A stretch of 64,000 nucleotides of DNA from Pseudomonadota bacterium (GTDB taxonomy: Bacteria; Chloroflexota; UBA6077; JAJPHF01): positions 1 to 64,000 of the forward strand of contig JAJPHF010000027.1 in NCBI GenBank assembly GCA_021325365.1. Direction: 5' to 3'. The notes under the pieces were generated by a model, which worked only from the letters and a program-made list of their open reading frames with translations, ran no database searches and was not told the DNA's origin. Made by a program: the position numbers and the translations under genes. Shown here in pieces: positions 1 through 8,350 of this stretch (position 1 is the stretch's first letter; every line of letters begins with the position of its first letter).

Positions 1-205
1 CCACACCCCCGGAAAGAGGAAGAGGAGGGGTAGGTGGGGGGACACCCCCCAGGCCCCCCGGCAGGGTGTGGCGCGGAATACTGCGAGCGCCACTGCCCCG
101 GCACCCCGGGATGGGAGACGGGGGCAGCCCCCCGGAAGGGGTTGGCGGGGAATATTGCGGCCGCCACTGCCCCTCGACCGCGGGGGATCGCGCCCTACCC
201 CTGCG
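1..205. repeat. Repeat-rich intergenic DNA with two copies of a 29-bp element
   Basis: No gene is supported here. The stretch holds GC-rich palindromic blocks and two related copies of an element with core GCGGAATACTGC, at 70-98 and 144-172. A third copy lies inverted at 5457-5485. Short ORFs crossing this stretch are translations of the repeat. Confidence 0.7.
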
Positions 206-1066
206 TTAGCGGGCCTGGGGGGCGGGTTGGGAGATGCGGTTGAGGAAGTTGACGAAGACGGCGGCTAGCTCGTCTTGCTTAGCCTGGTCCTCCCAGGACT
301 CGACGGCGAGGTCCACGTCGAGCTGTTCGGGGAAGAGGATGTACAGCTCGCTGTTGGGCAGCAGCCGCGCGGCGTTCTCGCCGGTCGCGCGGCCGTGGGT
401 GCGGTCGTTGCCGGGTACGACGATGGCGGGCACGGTGATCGAGCGCAGCTGCTCTTCGGTGGCGCCGATAACGGGCAGGTCGGCGCTCTGCAGGAACGCC
501 TCGCGCCAGCGGCCCATGACCTCCATGAAGCGCTTGACGTCCATGGCCATCAGCCGCTCGCGGTTGGCGGGGTTGGCCGCGATGCGCTCCTGGAAGAACT
601 CCGTGGCGCAGACGGCCGCCATGCCGCCCTGCTCGGCGGCCTCCATGAAGTCGCCGTAGTAGTTCTGGGCCAGGCGGTTCGCCGCGAACGCGCCGCCCGT
701 GACGCGCCAGAGCAGGAGGCCGCGCACGGCCTCGGGATGGCGTAGGGCCAGGAGCAGCGACGTGCGGCAGCCGGACGAGCTGCCGCCGGCGTACACGGGC
801 AGGGCGTCGAGCTGGCCGAGCAGCGCGTGGAGGTCGTCGGCCCAGATCTCGTACTCGGAGTCGTCGCCGTCGATGACGACGTCGGAGGCGCCACAGTTGC
901 GTCGGTCGTGGACCAGCACGCGGTAGCCGGCTGCCGCGATCTTCTCGGCGATGGGCAGCACGCCGTCGAGCGCGCGGCGGCCGCCCGGGTTGAGGGCGAC
1001 CCACGGGCCGCGGTCGCCTAGCGTCTCGTAGTTGATGGATACGCCGCGCACGTTCGCTCGTGGCAT
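206..1066 (-). CDS. Alpha/beta-hydrolase fold protein
   Basis: This 286-aa protein has the layout of an alpha/beta hydrolase. It has an early strand and oxyanion-type segment (VALNPGG), a HDRRNCGASD turn and a nucleophile elbow GGSSSGC near residue 95. A late acid segment PGNDRTH sits near residue 220. The usual C-terminal GH motif carrying the catalytic His is not visible, so the His may come from GNDRTH or the enzyme may be atypical. There is no signal peptide, so it is probably cytosolic. The ATG is preceded by a strong GGAGGAGAG ribosome site. The substrate is unknown. It lies on the same strand as, and downstream of, a substrate-binding lipoprotein gene, which suggests but does not prove a link to uptake of a small organic molecule. 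Confidence 0.8.
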   Translation of the reverse strand: MPRANVRGVSINYETLGDRGPWVALNPGGRRALDGVLPIAEKIAAAGYRVLVHDRRNCGASDVVIDGDDSEYEIWADDLHALLGQLDALPVYAGGSSSGCRTSLLLALRHPEAVRGLLLWRVTGGAFAANRLAQNYYGDFMEAAEQGGMAAVCATEFFQERIAANPANRERLMAMDVKRFMEVMGRWREAFLQSADLPVIGATEEQLRSITVPAIVVPGNDRTHGRATGENAARLLPNSELYILFPEQLDVDLAVESWEDQAKQDELAAVFVNFLNRISQPAPQAR

Positions 1067-1160
1067 CGTCTCTCCTCCCGTCGTTCAGCGGCACGTCGAG
1101 TGAGCGGGGCGCCGCGCGGAATGCTGCTCGCGCCCAGGATACGCGGCGGCCCGGCTCGTG

Positions 1161-2240
1161 TCAACGCGCGGCCAGGCTCGCCTGCGCCTCCTTCAAGGGG
1201 CCAAGGTCCAGAAACTGCTCGGGGCTGGGGGCCGGCGGCTCGATCGCCTGCACTTCGAGCAGCAGGTCGATGTTGCCTTGCAAGTGGCTCAGCAACGGCT
1301 CGGCGTCGGGCCGGTAGATCTTCACCTCGCGCAGGTAGAGATCGTAGAGCTGGGACGCGATCTCGGGGCTGGCGCCGGTCTCGTCGACCAGGACCTGCTC
1401 GGCCGCCGCGCGGTTGGCCGGATCGTAGAGCCAGCGGTCGCCGCGGATCATGGCGCGCAGGAAGCGGACCGCCGCGGCGTGATTCTCCTCTACCCAGGGG
1501 CGCCGCGCGTCGAACAGCGTGTACTGGGAGTTCGGGACGTAGTCGGGCGAGCGCGCGAGCGTAGGGAACCCCTCGGCGGCGGCCTGGAGGTCGAAGGGCT
1601 GCGTGAGGAGCGCGGCGCCCACCTGGCCGGAGTGCAGCGCGGCGTAGCGATCGGGGGTGCCGCCGACGTTCAGCACCTGGTACTCGGTCGGCGCGACGCC
1701 GAGCGCGGTGAGCATCTTCTTCAGCACCGCGGTGTTGCCGCTGGTAGGCCCGGAGGCGGCGATCGCCTTGTCACGCAGGTCGGCCGGTGTGCTGACGCCC
1801 GGGCCGCCGATGAGGCTGTAGATCGGCGTCTCAGTCTCGCTGCCGATGCCGACGACATCGCCGGCGCCCTGCGTGAGGACCAGTGTGTCGAGCGGCATGC
1901 CGGCGATCTCTAGCGAGCCGGAGACCAACGCTGGCGACGCCGTGGCGATGGGGATGGTCTGCACGTCGGCGTCCAAGCCCTCCGCGGTGAAGAAGCCATT
2001 GTGGAGCGTGGCGAAGACGTTCCAGAGCGGCGCGGTCCGGGCGGCGATGCTGTAGCGCAGGGGCGTCGGCGCGGGCGCCGCAGCGGGGGCGGCGGACGCG
2101 GCCAGGGGGGCCGGCGCGGTGTCGGGCGCGGCGGGGGGCGGTGGGGCGGCGAGGCGCGGGGCTGGCGGGGCCTGGCAGCCCGCGCTGGCTACCAGCGCGC
2201 CGAGCGCCAGGCACGCCCAGGCAATCTGGGTGCGGCACAT
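1161..2240 (-). CDS. ABC transporter substrate-binding lipoprotein, NMT1/SsuA-like
   Basis: The 359-aa product starts with a lipoprotein signal peptide ending in the lipobox ASAGC (Cys22). A Pro/Ala-rich linker of about 40 residues follows, then a two-lobed periplasmic-binding fold of the NMT1/THI5/SsuA class. Typical family segments are HNGFFTAEGLDADVQTIP (the FxxEGLDV motif), SGSLEIAGMPLDTL and LRDKAIAASGPTSGN. It should sit outside the cytoplasmic membrane and deliver a small organic ligand to an ABC permease. No permease or ATPase gene is adjacent. The ATG follows a GAAGGAGGGG ribosome site. The ligand cannot be deduced: the family covers sulfonates, taurine, nitrate, pyrimidines and aromatic acids. 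Confidence 0.9.
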   Translation of the reverse strand: MCRTQIAWACLALGALVASAGCQAPPAPRLAAPPPPAAPDTAPAPLAASAAPAAAPAPTPLRYSIAARTAPLWNVFATLHNGFFTAEGLDADVQTIPIATASPALVSGSLEIAGMPLDTLVLTQGAGDVVGIGSETETPIYSLIGGPGVSTPADLRDKAIAASGPTSGNTAVLKKMLTALGVAPTEYQVLNVGGTPDRYAALHSGQVGAALLTQPFDLQAAAEGFPTLARSPDYVPNSQYTLFDARRPWVEENHAAAVRFLRAMIRGDRWLYDPANRAAAEQVLVDETGASPEIASQLYDLYLREVKIYRPDAEPLLSHLQGNIDLLLEVQAIEPPAPSPEQFLDLGPLKEAQASLAAR

Positions 2241-2256
2241 CGTCCCCTCCTTCGGG

Positions 2257-2342
2257 GCGCGCCCTCCCCTCGGCCCTCTCCCGGGGGGAGAGGGAGCAAG
2301 ACGCCCTCACCCCGGCCCTCTCCCAGGGGGAGAGGGGGAGGG
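2257..2342. repeat. Two tandem copies of GC-rich palindrome (CCTCTCCC family)
   Basis: Two adjacent copies of the pattern CCCTCACCCCGGCCCTCTC-CCAGGGGGAGAGGG, each able to fold into a CCCTCTCCC/GGGAGAGGG hairpin. Related copies occur at 11370-11545, 19237-19350 and 26030-26200, and inside two genes (16764-16872 and 29668-29800). This looks like a REP-type dispersed element. Confidence 0.85.
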
Positions 2343-2441
2343 ACGAGGGGGGAGGCCCGCACCCTGCGACGCGGCCTACTGCGAGCGTCGCTCCTCGCCC
2401 AGGGAGCGAGGAGTACGGGAGCTTCATCGCTGGACTCGGTA

Positions 2442-3521
2442 TCACTCGGTCAGGCCGATCTGGCGGAAGAAGCCGGCCTCGTCTAGCTCGCGCACGTACC
2501 GCGCGTCCACGAAGTCCTCGGCGTGGGCGGCGCGGGCCTCGGCGCTGTCTTGCAAGTCGAGGATCGTCTGGATCGCGGCGACCACGGGGTAGGGCGCCCC
2601 CTTGGGCCAGGTGGGCGCCGTGAAGTTGTAGCTCTCGTCGACCGCCGCGGGGTCGTCGAGGCTGGCGTACTTGGCGAGCGCCGCCTTGGCCTGCACGGGG
2701 TCGGCGGTGGTATCGCGCAGGCCCTCGGCGTAGGCCTTGAGGAAGGCGCGGATGATCTCCGGGTTCTTCGCGGCGAACGGTTGGTTCACGCCGATCGTGC
2801 TCGTCAGGAAGGTGATGTTGGTCTCGGCGAGGTTCAGCAGCTGGTGCAGGCCCTGCTCGCGCGCGCGGATCGAGCTGGGCGGGGAGAACAGCGCCGCGTC
2901 GGCGAGGCCCTGCTTGAGCATCGCGAGCTGCTCCGTGCCGCCCGCGGAGGTGAGCAGGTTCACGTCGCGGCCCGGCTCCATGCCGTACCGGCGGAGGAAC
3001 AGCGTGACGCCTTGGTAGTTGGTGGAGCCGGGCGTCGTCGTGACGATCGTGCGCCCGCGCAGGCCGTCGACGGCCGTGATGTCCGGGGCGACGTAGACGC
3101 CGTAGACGAGGCGCGGCGCCATCTCCGCGATGGCGACCACGTCGGCGCCGGAGAGGCGGCTGGGCACGAGCGCCCCGCCGACGGCGGAGACGGGCGCGTC
3201 GCCCGAGGCGAGCGCCCGCACCCCCGCGCTGCCGTCGATGTAGCTGAGATCGACGTCGAGGCCGTACTTCGTGAAGTAGCCTTGCTCCTTGGTGACCCAG
3301 AGGGGGAGCTGGGTGGCGCTGATCGAGCCGTAAGCGGCGGTGAGCTTCATCGCGGCGGGCGGCGCGGCGGCGCTCCCCGCCGGCGGGGCGGCGGCCGGGG
3401 CCGGCGCGGGCGCCGCCTGCGGCCCGCAGGCGACGAGCAGCAGGGCGACGGCGGTGGCGGCGCCTGCTCTGGCTAGCGAGAGGCGCCGGCTGGCGCGGCG
3501 CGGTTGGTTCGGGGCGGTCAT
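2442..3521 (-). CDS. ABC transporter substrate-binding lipoprotein, NMT1-like
   Basis: This 359-aa binding protein has an N-terminal RR-containing signal peptide with lipobox LLVAC (Cys32). A Pro/Ala linker and an NMT1-type fold follow: LPLWVTKEQGYFTKYGLDVDL, VSAVGGALVPSRLSGAD, LRGRTIVTTTPGS. I chose the ATG at 3521 because a GGAG box lies six bases before it. A longer in-frame reading to 3575 would add 18 Pro/Ser-rich residues ahead of the signal peptide. It is presumed to be surface-anchored and to feed an ABC importer. The next gene upstream on the same strand is unrelated (an amidase at 3589), so it appears to be an orphan binding protein. Ligand unknown. Confidence 0.9.
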   Translation of the reverse strand: MTAPNQPRRASRRLSLARAGAATAVALLLVACGPQAAPAPAPAAAPPAGSAAAPPAAMKLTAAYGSISATQLPLWVTKEQGYFTKYGLDVDLSYIDGSAGVRALASGDAPVSAVGGALVPSRLSGADVVAIAEMAPRLVYGVYVAPDITAVDGLRGRTIVTTTPGSTNYQGVTLFLRRYGMEPGRDVNLLTSAGGTEQLAMLKQGLADAALFSPPSSIRAREQGLHQLLNLAETNITFLTSTIGVNQPFAAKNPEIIRAFLKAYAEGLRDTTADPVQAKAALAKYASLDDPAAVDESYNFTAPTWPKGAPYPVVAAIQTILDLQDSAEARAAHAEDFVDARYVRELDEAGFFRQIGLTE

Positions 3522-3588
3522 GTACATCTCCGGGTGTGGGCTGTCGGTTGGCGAGCGAGCGGCGGGGGATGGCACATCCGCCGGCGGC

Positions 3589-5043
3589 TCACTCCGCGGC
3601 GCTGGCGGCGAGCGTCGGCTCGGCGGGCCGACGCGTGTGCCAGGGCGTGGCCTGCTCGTAGGCGTGGGCCGCGGCCAGCACCAGCTCCTCTTCGAAGGGC
3701 CGGCCGGTGAGCATCAGCCCGAACGGCAGGCCGCGCGCGGTGAAGCCGGCGGGCACGCTGATCGACGGCAGGCCGGTCAGGTTGCCGGTGGAGGTGTTGC
3801 GAATAAGCACGTGCGTCGTGTCGAGCGCCACGTCCTGGCCCGTGCGGTTGTCGCGCACGGTGACGCGGTCGGCGCTAATGGGGTAGGCGGGGATGATGGT
3901 GGCGGGCGCCGCGAGCAGGTCGACGGTGCGGAGCGTGGCGGCGAAGCGCTCCATGAGCAGGCGCCGCACGCGGTTGGCCCGCGCGTAGTCGCGTGCCAGG
4001 ATGAAGTGGGCAGCCAGCAGGCGCAGCCGCAGCTCCGGGCTGAACTGCTCGGGGCGCGAGCGCAGGTAGGGCGTGACGAAGGCGAGCCCCTCGCCGCCCA
4101 GCCCGGCGCGCGCCTGCATCATGGCCTCGAGGTCTGGGATCGTGACCTCGACCAGCTCGGCGCCCAGGCCGGCCAGCTCGCGGATGGCGGCGCGCACGCC
4201 GGCCTCGACCTCGGGATCGACCAGGTCGAAGTAGTAGTTGGTCGGCACGCCGACGCGGACGCCGCGCAGGTCGCGGCCGAGCGCGGCGCGATAGGCGGGC
4301 ACCGGGCGGTCGACGCTGAACGGGTCCTGGGGATCGTAGCCGGCCATGGCCTCCAGCATGAGGGCGGCGTCGGCCACGGTGCGGGTCATTGGGCCGATGT
4401 GGTCGGTGGTGACGGTGAGCGAGGCGACGAGGCCGCGCACGCTCACGCGGCCGTGGGTGGGCTTCAGGCCCACGCAGCCGCTGACGGACGCGGGCATGCG
4501 GATGGAGCCCGCGGAGTCGGTGCCCAGCCCGAGCGCCACCTGGCGGCCCGCCACTGCCGCCGCGGTGCCGCCGCTGGAGCCACCGGGGACGTACGTGGGG
4601 TCCCAAGGGTTGTGGGTGGCGCCCCACCAGGGGTTGATGGTGCTGCTGCCCAGGGCTAGCTCGTGCAGGTTGGTCTTGCCGACCACGATAGCGCCCGCCG
4701 CCGCCAGGCGCCGCACGGCTTCGGCGTCGTCGGGCGTGAGGTTGTCGTGCAGGAACTTCGCGCCGGCGGCGGTGACCGTGTTGGCCACGGCGATGTTGTC
4801 CTTGACCGCCAGGGGCAGGCCGTGGAGGGGGCCGCGGTACTGGCCCGCGGCGATCTCGCGCTCGGCGGCCTGGGCCTCCGCGAGCGCCCGCTCGGCCGTG
4901 CGCTCGACGAAGCAGTTCCAGGCGGGCTCGGTGGCGTCCAGCCGCTCGTAGGTGGCGCGCACGACCTCGACCGGGGAGACCTCGCGCGCGGCGATCCGCG
5001 GCGCCAGCTCCAGAGCGCTCAACTCGGTTAGCTCCGACGACAT
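3589..5043 (-). CDS. Amidase signature (AS) family hydrolase
   Basis: This is a 484-aa amidase-signature enzyme, full length for the family. The catalytic Ser-cisSer-Lys triad is visible: Lys81 in PLAVKDN, the cis-Ser in GGSSGG (about residue 156) and nucleophile Ser180 in GTDSAGSIR. Known relatives include GatA, AtzE-type amidases and aryl-acylamidases, which hydrolyse C-N amide bonds. The start ATG at 5043 has an AGGAGAG ribosome site; the longer open frame upstream is not protein-like. A 66-residue GatC/AtzG-like gene lies upstream on the same strand about 100 bp away, so the two probably form a small heteromeric amidase. Without GatB nearby, a catabolic amidase is more likely than tRNA amidation. 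Substrate unknown. Confidence 0.92.
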   Translation of the reverse strand: MSSELTELSALELAPRIAAREVSPVEVVRATYERLDATEPAWNCFVERTAERALAEAQAAEREIAAGQYRGPLHGLPLAVKDNIAVANTVTAAGAKFLHDNLTPDDAEAVRRLAAAGAIVVGKTNLHELALGSSTINPWWGATHNPWDPTYVPGGSSGGTAAAVAGRQVALGLGTDSAGSIRMPASVSGCVGLKPTHGRVSVRGLVASLTVTTDHIGPMTRTVADAALMLEAMAGYDPQDPFSVDRPVPAYRAALGRDLRGVRVGVPTNYYFDLVDPEVEAGVRAAIRELAGLGAELVEVTIPDLEAMMQARAGLGGEGLAFVTPYLRSRPEQFSPELRLRLLAAHFILARDYARANRVRRLLMERFAATLRTVDLLAAPATIIPAYPISADRVTVRDNRTGQDVALDTTHVLIRNTSTGNLTGLPSISVPAGFTARGLPFGLMLTGRPFEEELVLAAAHAYEQATPWHTRRPAEPTLAASAAE

Positions 5044-5140
5044 CAGGCTCTCCTGTCCACGAATGACCTTACCAGGCGCGGCGCGGCAACGGCCGGGCAT
5101 CCGGCGCCGGCCCGCTCGCGGCGCGGGGCTGAAGCTGCGG

Positions 5141-5341
5141 TCAGCGGTACGGCGCCGCGGCGTCGAGCCCGACCGCGGAGCGCACCTCGCCCACGTCGAA
5201 TTGGTCGAGGGTCGCCAGGGCGTCGCGCTGGGCCTGGAGCCAGGGCAGCAGCGCGGTGGCCTCGGCGGCATCGATCTCCAGGCCGGCCAGCAGCCGCAGG
5301 GTCTGCTGCACGACGGCGGGGGTCAACTCGGGCGCGTCCAT
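5141..5341 (-). CDS. GatC/AtzG-like small amidase partner
   Basis: This 66-aa protein is mostly helical with the pattern ...LAGLEIDAAEATALLPWLQ...LDQFDVGEVRSAVG. It resembles GatC and AtzG, the short partner subunits that wrap around amidase-signature enzymes. The start ATG follows a clear GGGAGG box. It is immediately upstream of the amidase gene on the same strand. The family match is by pattern only. Assembly with the amidase is inferred from neighbourhood. Confidence 0.65.
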   Translation of the reverse strand: MDAPELTPAVVQQTLRLLAGLEIDAAEATALLPWLQAQRDALATLDQFDVGEVRSAVGLDAAAPYR

Positions 5342-5456
5342 ACGGGGCACCTCCCGTGGAGTTGCTACGGATGGTACGACACTGGCGGGCGCCGCGCTAG
5401 CGCGGCGCCGGGCTGACTGGTGGTCGTCGGCTGGTGGCTCGCGGCGCCGGGGTTGC

Positions 5457-5518
5457 GGCAGTGGCGCTTGCAGTATTCCGCGCCACAGGCCGCGGGCGGG
5501 CATGAAACCCGCCCCTAC
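5457..5518. repeat. Inverted 29-bp repeat copy followed by GGGCGGGCATGAAACCCGCCC element
   Basis: Positions 5457-5485 are the inverted copy of the element seen twice at 70-172. Immediately after it, 5488-5518 is one of three near-identical 31-bp copies of a palindromic element (core GCGGGCATGAAACCCGC). The other copies are at 26799-26829 and 58955-58985. The 296-bp gap 5342-5637 otherwise shows no gene. Confidence 0.85.
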
Positions 5519-5637
5519 GTCACCGCGGCAGGTGAGGCGTGCTGAGGCGACGCTCCGAGCCGTGCCGGGGTTGCGGCCTGCGGGCCGCGGCAGGCGCGAA
5601 GTCCGCCCCGGGCGGCTCGCCCCGCGCGCAAAGCGTG

Positions 5638-6624
5638 TTAGTAGCCGCTGGTGCCGCGGAAGACGCTCTCGGGGATGGGGACAAACAATTCTTCGAGCGC
5701 GTACGGACGGCTGATGAGCCCTTGCTCGTGGGTGTAGCGGGCGATCGTCTCCAGGTTCTTGCGGTTGGCCGCGCCCAGCCCGTAGGCCCAGGGGTCTGGC
5801 CCGAGCAGGCGCTGCTGCTCCTCCCAGGCCGTCTGGAACCAGGCTAGCGGCAGCACGCGCGGGTTGCGCACGCGCTCGTAGGCCAGGCGCTTGGCCTCGT
5901 TGAAGGCGTAGGCGAGGTTGTCGGGCACCCAGGGATAGCGCTCGACGATCTCTTGCTTGATGGTGAGGGTGTGCATGATGGGGAAGATGCCGGTCGTGCG
6001 GTAGTATTCGATCTCCAGCTCCTGATAGTTCGGGAACAGGCGGGTGATGCGGTCGTCGCCGCGGATGAAGGCCTCGGGGAAGGAGGGGGCGATCAGCGCG
6101 TCCAGCTCGCCGTCGAGCAGCATGTCGTCGAGCGAGCGGGGGCTGGTGTCGCGCTCGAGGTGCAGGCCCTCGGCGGGCGTGAAGGGGATGTCCTCGGGCA
6201 GCTTCGTGACCCAGTGGACGGCGCGGTGGGGCAGGCCGAAGTGCTCCTCCAGGATGCCGCGCAGCCAGATGTTGGCCGCCGGCGTGAAGTAGCCCATGCC
6301 GATCTTGCGACCGATCAGGTCGGCGGGCTGTCGGATGCCCTTGCGGGCGTTCACGAACACGAAGCCGTGGCGGAAGCGCCGGTGGGGATAGATCGGCAGC
6401 GCGACGATCGGGTAGTCGCGGTCGCGGGCCATGAAGTAGCCAGGCGCGTTGAACTCGCTGAGGTCGCACTGGAGGCTGCGCGCGATGCGGAAGGTACGGT
6501 CGCGCGCCGCCTCCAGCGAGAGCACGGTCAGCTCGATGCCATCTGGCTGGACGAGTCCTTCCCGCAAGGGGCGCGTGATCTCGTAGTCGCCGGTCGCCAG
6601 CGTCAGGTGCAGCTTCTTCGCCAC
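5638..6624 (-). CDS. 4,5-dihydroxyphthalate decarboxylase-like / NMT1-fold protein without signal peptide
   Basis: The 328-aa product has a periplasmic-binding-type fold resembling proteins annotated as 4,5-dihydroxyphthalate decarboxylase: TLATGDYEITRPLREG at the start, then DLIGRKIGMGYFTPAA, LDALIAPSFPEAF and a C-terminal HTLTIKQEIVERYPWVP segment. It lacks a signal peptide or lipobox, unlike its neighbours, so it should be cytoplasmic. The GTG start at 6624 follows a GGAGAG box. It is 17 bp downstream of a substrate-binding lipoprotein gene on the same strand and is probably co-transcribed with it. It may be an intracellular ligand-binding protein or a decarboxylase; known members support both readings and the sequence does not decide. 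Confidence 0.8.
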   Translation of the reverse strand: MAKKLHLTLATGDYEITRPLREGLVQPDGIELTVLSLEAARDRTFRIARSLQCDLSEFNAPGYFMARDRDYPIVALPIYPHRRFRHGFVFVNARKGIRQPADLIGRKIGMGYFTPAANIWLRGILEEHFGLPHRAVHWVTKLPEDIPFTPAEGLHLERDTSPRSLDDMLLDGELDALIAPSFPEAFIRGDDRITRLFPNYQELEIEYYRTTGIFPIMHTLTIKQEIVERYPWVPDNLAYAFNEAKRLAYERVRNPRVLPLAWFQTAWEEQQRLLGPDPWAYGLGAANRKNLETIARYTHEQGLISRPYALEELFVPIPESVFRGTSGY

Positions 6625-6641
6625 GGCGGACTCTCCAGGCG

Positions 6642-7790
6642 TCAGGGAGTGATGCGGCCGAGTCGCTCGACGGCGTACTGGCCGTAGCTGCGGTCGATGA
6701 CCTTGCTCAGATCGACGCGCTGCAGCTGGGTGCCGTAGCGCAGGTAGTAGTCCTGCAGCTCGTTTAGCGTGGTCGGGTCCATCTCGCTGTTCACGTCGAT
6801 CAGATGCGTGGTCATGCGGGGATAGAGGCGCGCGTCTTTGATGGGAGTGTACTGCTGGAGGACCTGATAGAACTCCTCGCGGCCGCCCTCGTTCTTCACG
6901 AACGTATGGTAGAAATCGCGCTGGCCGCGCAACCAGGCGGTCACGTAGCGCCGGGCGGCCTCGGGCTGGCGCTCGGCGAACACGGGGCTGAGCAACTGCA
7001 CCTGGGCGACGAGCCCGGGGTAGATCTCGCCGTTCAACATGACGGCCTTGGCGGCGCCCTGCGTCTCGGCGACGCTGATGAACGGCTCCACGAGGTACGC
7101 GGCGTCGATCGCCTTGTTGGCCAGGGCCACGGGCGTGTCCGGGAAGGACAGGGTGGTGAACTGCACGTCGTCGAGGCTGAGGCCGCCCATCGCCAGCACG
7201 CGCTCCGTCCACACCTGGCCGAGCCCGCCGGGCGCGGAGAGGCCTAGGGTCATGCCGCGCAGGTCTTTGGGGTCTCGGTAGCGCCCACTGTCGACGTGGT
7301 CCTGGCGCACGACCATCCCGCCGGTGGTGTCGGTGGGCGGGATGATCGCGTTGAAGCCGACGATGCGGAAGGTGATGTCGCGGGCCAGGGCGTTCAGCAG
7401 GCTGCCGTCGACGGAGCTGGACGCGAAGTCCAGCTCGCCGACGGCGAGGGCGGGCAGGGCATCCGTGCTGCTCCGCAGCGGGACCAGCTCCACGTCGAGC
7501 CCTTCTTCCTGGAAGTAGCCCCGCGCGAGGGCGGCGAAGAACCCCGAGTCGCCCACCAGCCCGGTCGAGCCGGTCTTCACGGCGACGGGCGGGCTGAGCG
7601 GCGGGACGGCGGACCCGGCCGGGGTAGCGGGGGCGGGCGCGGCGGCGGGGGCTGGAGGCGCCTCGGGCGGCGGCGCCGGAGCCGCCGGAGGGCGCGTCGG
7701 GGCGGGCGTGGGCGCGCAGGCCGCGAGCGCCAGGGCGGGCGCGAGCGCGAGCAGCGCGAGGACGTGGGCCAGACGACTCGGCTCGGGCAT
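6642..7790 (-). CDS. ABC transporter substrate-binding lipoprotein, NMT1-like
   Basis: A 382-aa binding protein with a signal peptide and lipobox LALAAC (Cys25), a roughly 45-residue Pro/Ala linker, then the NMT1 fold: GDSGFFAALARGYFQEEGLDV, VGELDFASSSVDGSLL, DLRGMTLGLSAPGGLGQ. The ATG at 7790 is preceded by GGAGG with seven-base spacing; an upstream in-frame ATG would put 17 residues before the signal peptide and is less likely. It is followed 17 bp later by the cytoplasmic NMT1-fold gene, with which it likely forms a unit. Ligand unknown. A near relative (same layout, VDSGR/VADSGR loop) is encoded at 10085-11269, so the two look like paralogues. Confidence 0.9.
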   Translation of the reverse strand: MPEPSRLAHVLALLALAPALALAACAPTPAPTRPPAAPAPPPEAPPAPAAAPAPATPAGSAVPPLSPPVAVKTGSTGLVGDSGFFAALARGYFQEEGLDVELVPLRSSTDALPALAVGELDFASSSVDGSLLNALARDITFRIVGFNAIIPPTDTTGGMVVRQDHVDSGRYRDPKDLRGMTLGLSAPGGLGQVWTERVLAMGGLSLDDVQFTTLSFPDTPVALANKAIDAAYLVEPFISVAETQGAAKAVMLNGEIYPGLVAQVQLLSPVFAERQPEAARRYVTAWLRGQRDFYHTFVKNEGGREEFYQVLQQYTPIKDARLYPRMTTHLIDVNSEMDPTTLNELQDYYLRYGTQLQRVDLSKVIDRSYGQYAVERLGRITP

Positions 7791-7840
7791 GGGCGCCTCC
7801 AGCGCACCAGGGATGCTCGCGCGCCGCGCGAGGGGCTGCA

Positions 7841-8089
7841 TTATCCCACGCGGCCGGCGCGCTCGCTAGGGGCTGGCGGGAGGGCGGCTGGAGGGACGCG
7901 CAGGGCGGGCATGACCTCCCGCGCGAAGAGGCGCAGCGAGTGCAGGGTGCGCTCCTCGCCCAGACTGCTCCAAGCGGGGAGGAACAGCGCGCCCGCGACG
8001 GTGTTGAAGCCGTGCCGCACCATCCACTCGCCGTCGGGACCGCTCGTGGGATACCAGAGCGGCGGGTGGGGCTGCTGGTAGGGACGCAT
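7841..8089 (-). pseudogene. Remnant of a luciferase-like (LLM) flavin monooxygenase
   Basis: The 82-codon frame starts RPYQQPHPPLWYPTSGPDG and runs through GFNTVAGALFLP to LRLFAREVMPALR. The first part matches the 'QxPHPPLWY' strand late in luciferase-like monooxygenases. The last part resembles their extreme C-terminus (LFAxEVMPxL). These enzymes are normally about 330-370 aa, so most of the N-terminal barrel is missing and the two conserved parts are closer together than usual. A good AGGAGAGG box precedes the ATG at 8089, so a short peptide might still be made. I read this as a degraded or internally deleted gene; a coincidental small ORF is less likely given the motif match. Confidence 0.55.
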
Positions 8090-8237
8090 ACCTCTCCTCA
8101 CGCCCAGCGTGGCGCACGCCGAAGGAGAGGCCGCGTGCTGTGGGCGGCGCGAATGGGGCCTGGTGGCGGCATCCCTAGCAGCCTGCGGCCGGTGTTCCCC
8201 CGCCCTAGTCCAGCAGCAGAGGCCTCGCCGGTCTTCG

Positions 8238-8281
8238 GCGCGGTCCGGTAGAGCAGGAAGCCCTGCTCTACCGGACCGCGC
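8238..8281 (-). terminator. Strong 20-bp stem hairpin terminator
   Basis: A perfect inverted repeat of 20 bp per arm (8238-8257 and 8262-8281) surrounds a 4-base AAGC loop. It lies about 70 bp downstream of the 104-aa gene ending at 8351. There is no clear U-tract, which is common for terminators of GC-rich genomes. The rest of 8090-8350 shows no gene. Confidence 0.65.
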
Positions 8282-8350
8282 GGTGGAACGGCCCGGCGCG
8301 GTGGCGTGCTGCAGAGACCGCGCGGTCGCCAGTGGGGACGACCCCGCTGA

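Noticed and set aside
34..268. Two short plus-strand reading frames at the window start
   Set aside because: Both are translations of repeat DNA, lack ribosome sites and have no protein-like composition.
2523..3476. 317-codon plus-strand frame opposite the binding-protein gene
   Set aside because: It is the antisense shadow of a clear lipoprotein gene; high GC produces long open antisense frames throughout this window.
3522..3575. Upstream start for the 2442-3521 lipoprotein
   Set aside because: It would place 18 extra residues before the signal peptide and has no ribosome site, whereas ATG 3521 has GGAG at six bases.
3589..5341. GatCA of the tRNA amidotransferase
   Set aside because: No GatB is present nearby, and the setting among binding proteins favours a catabolic amidase with an AtzG-like partner.
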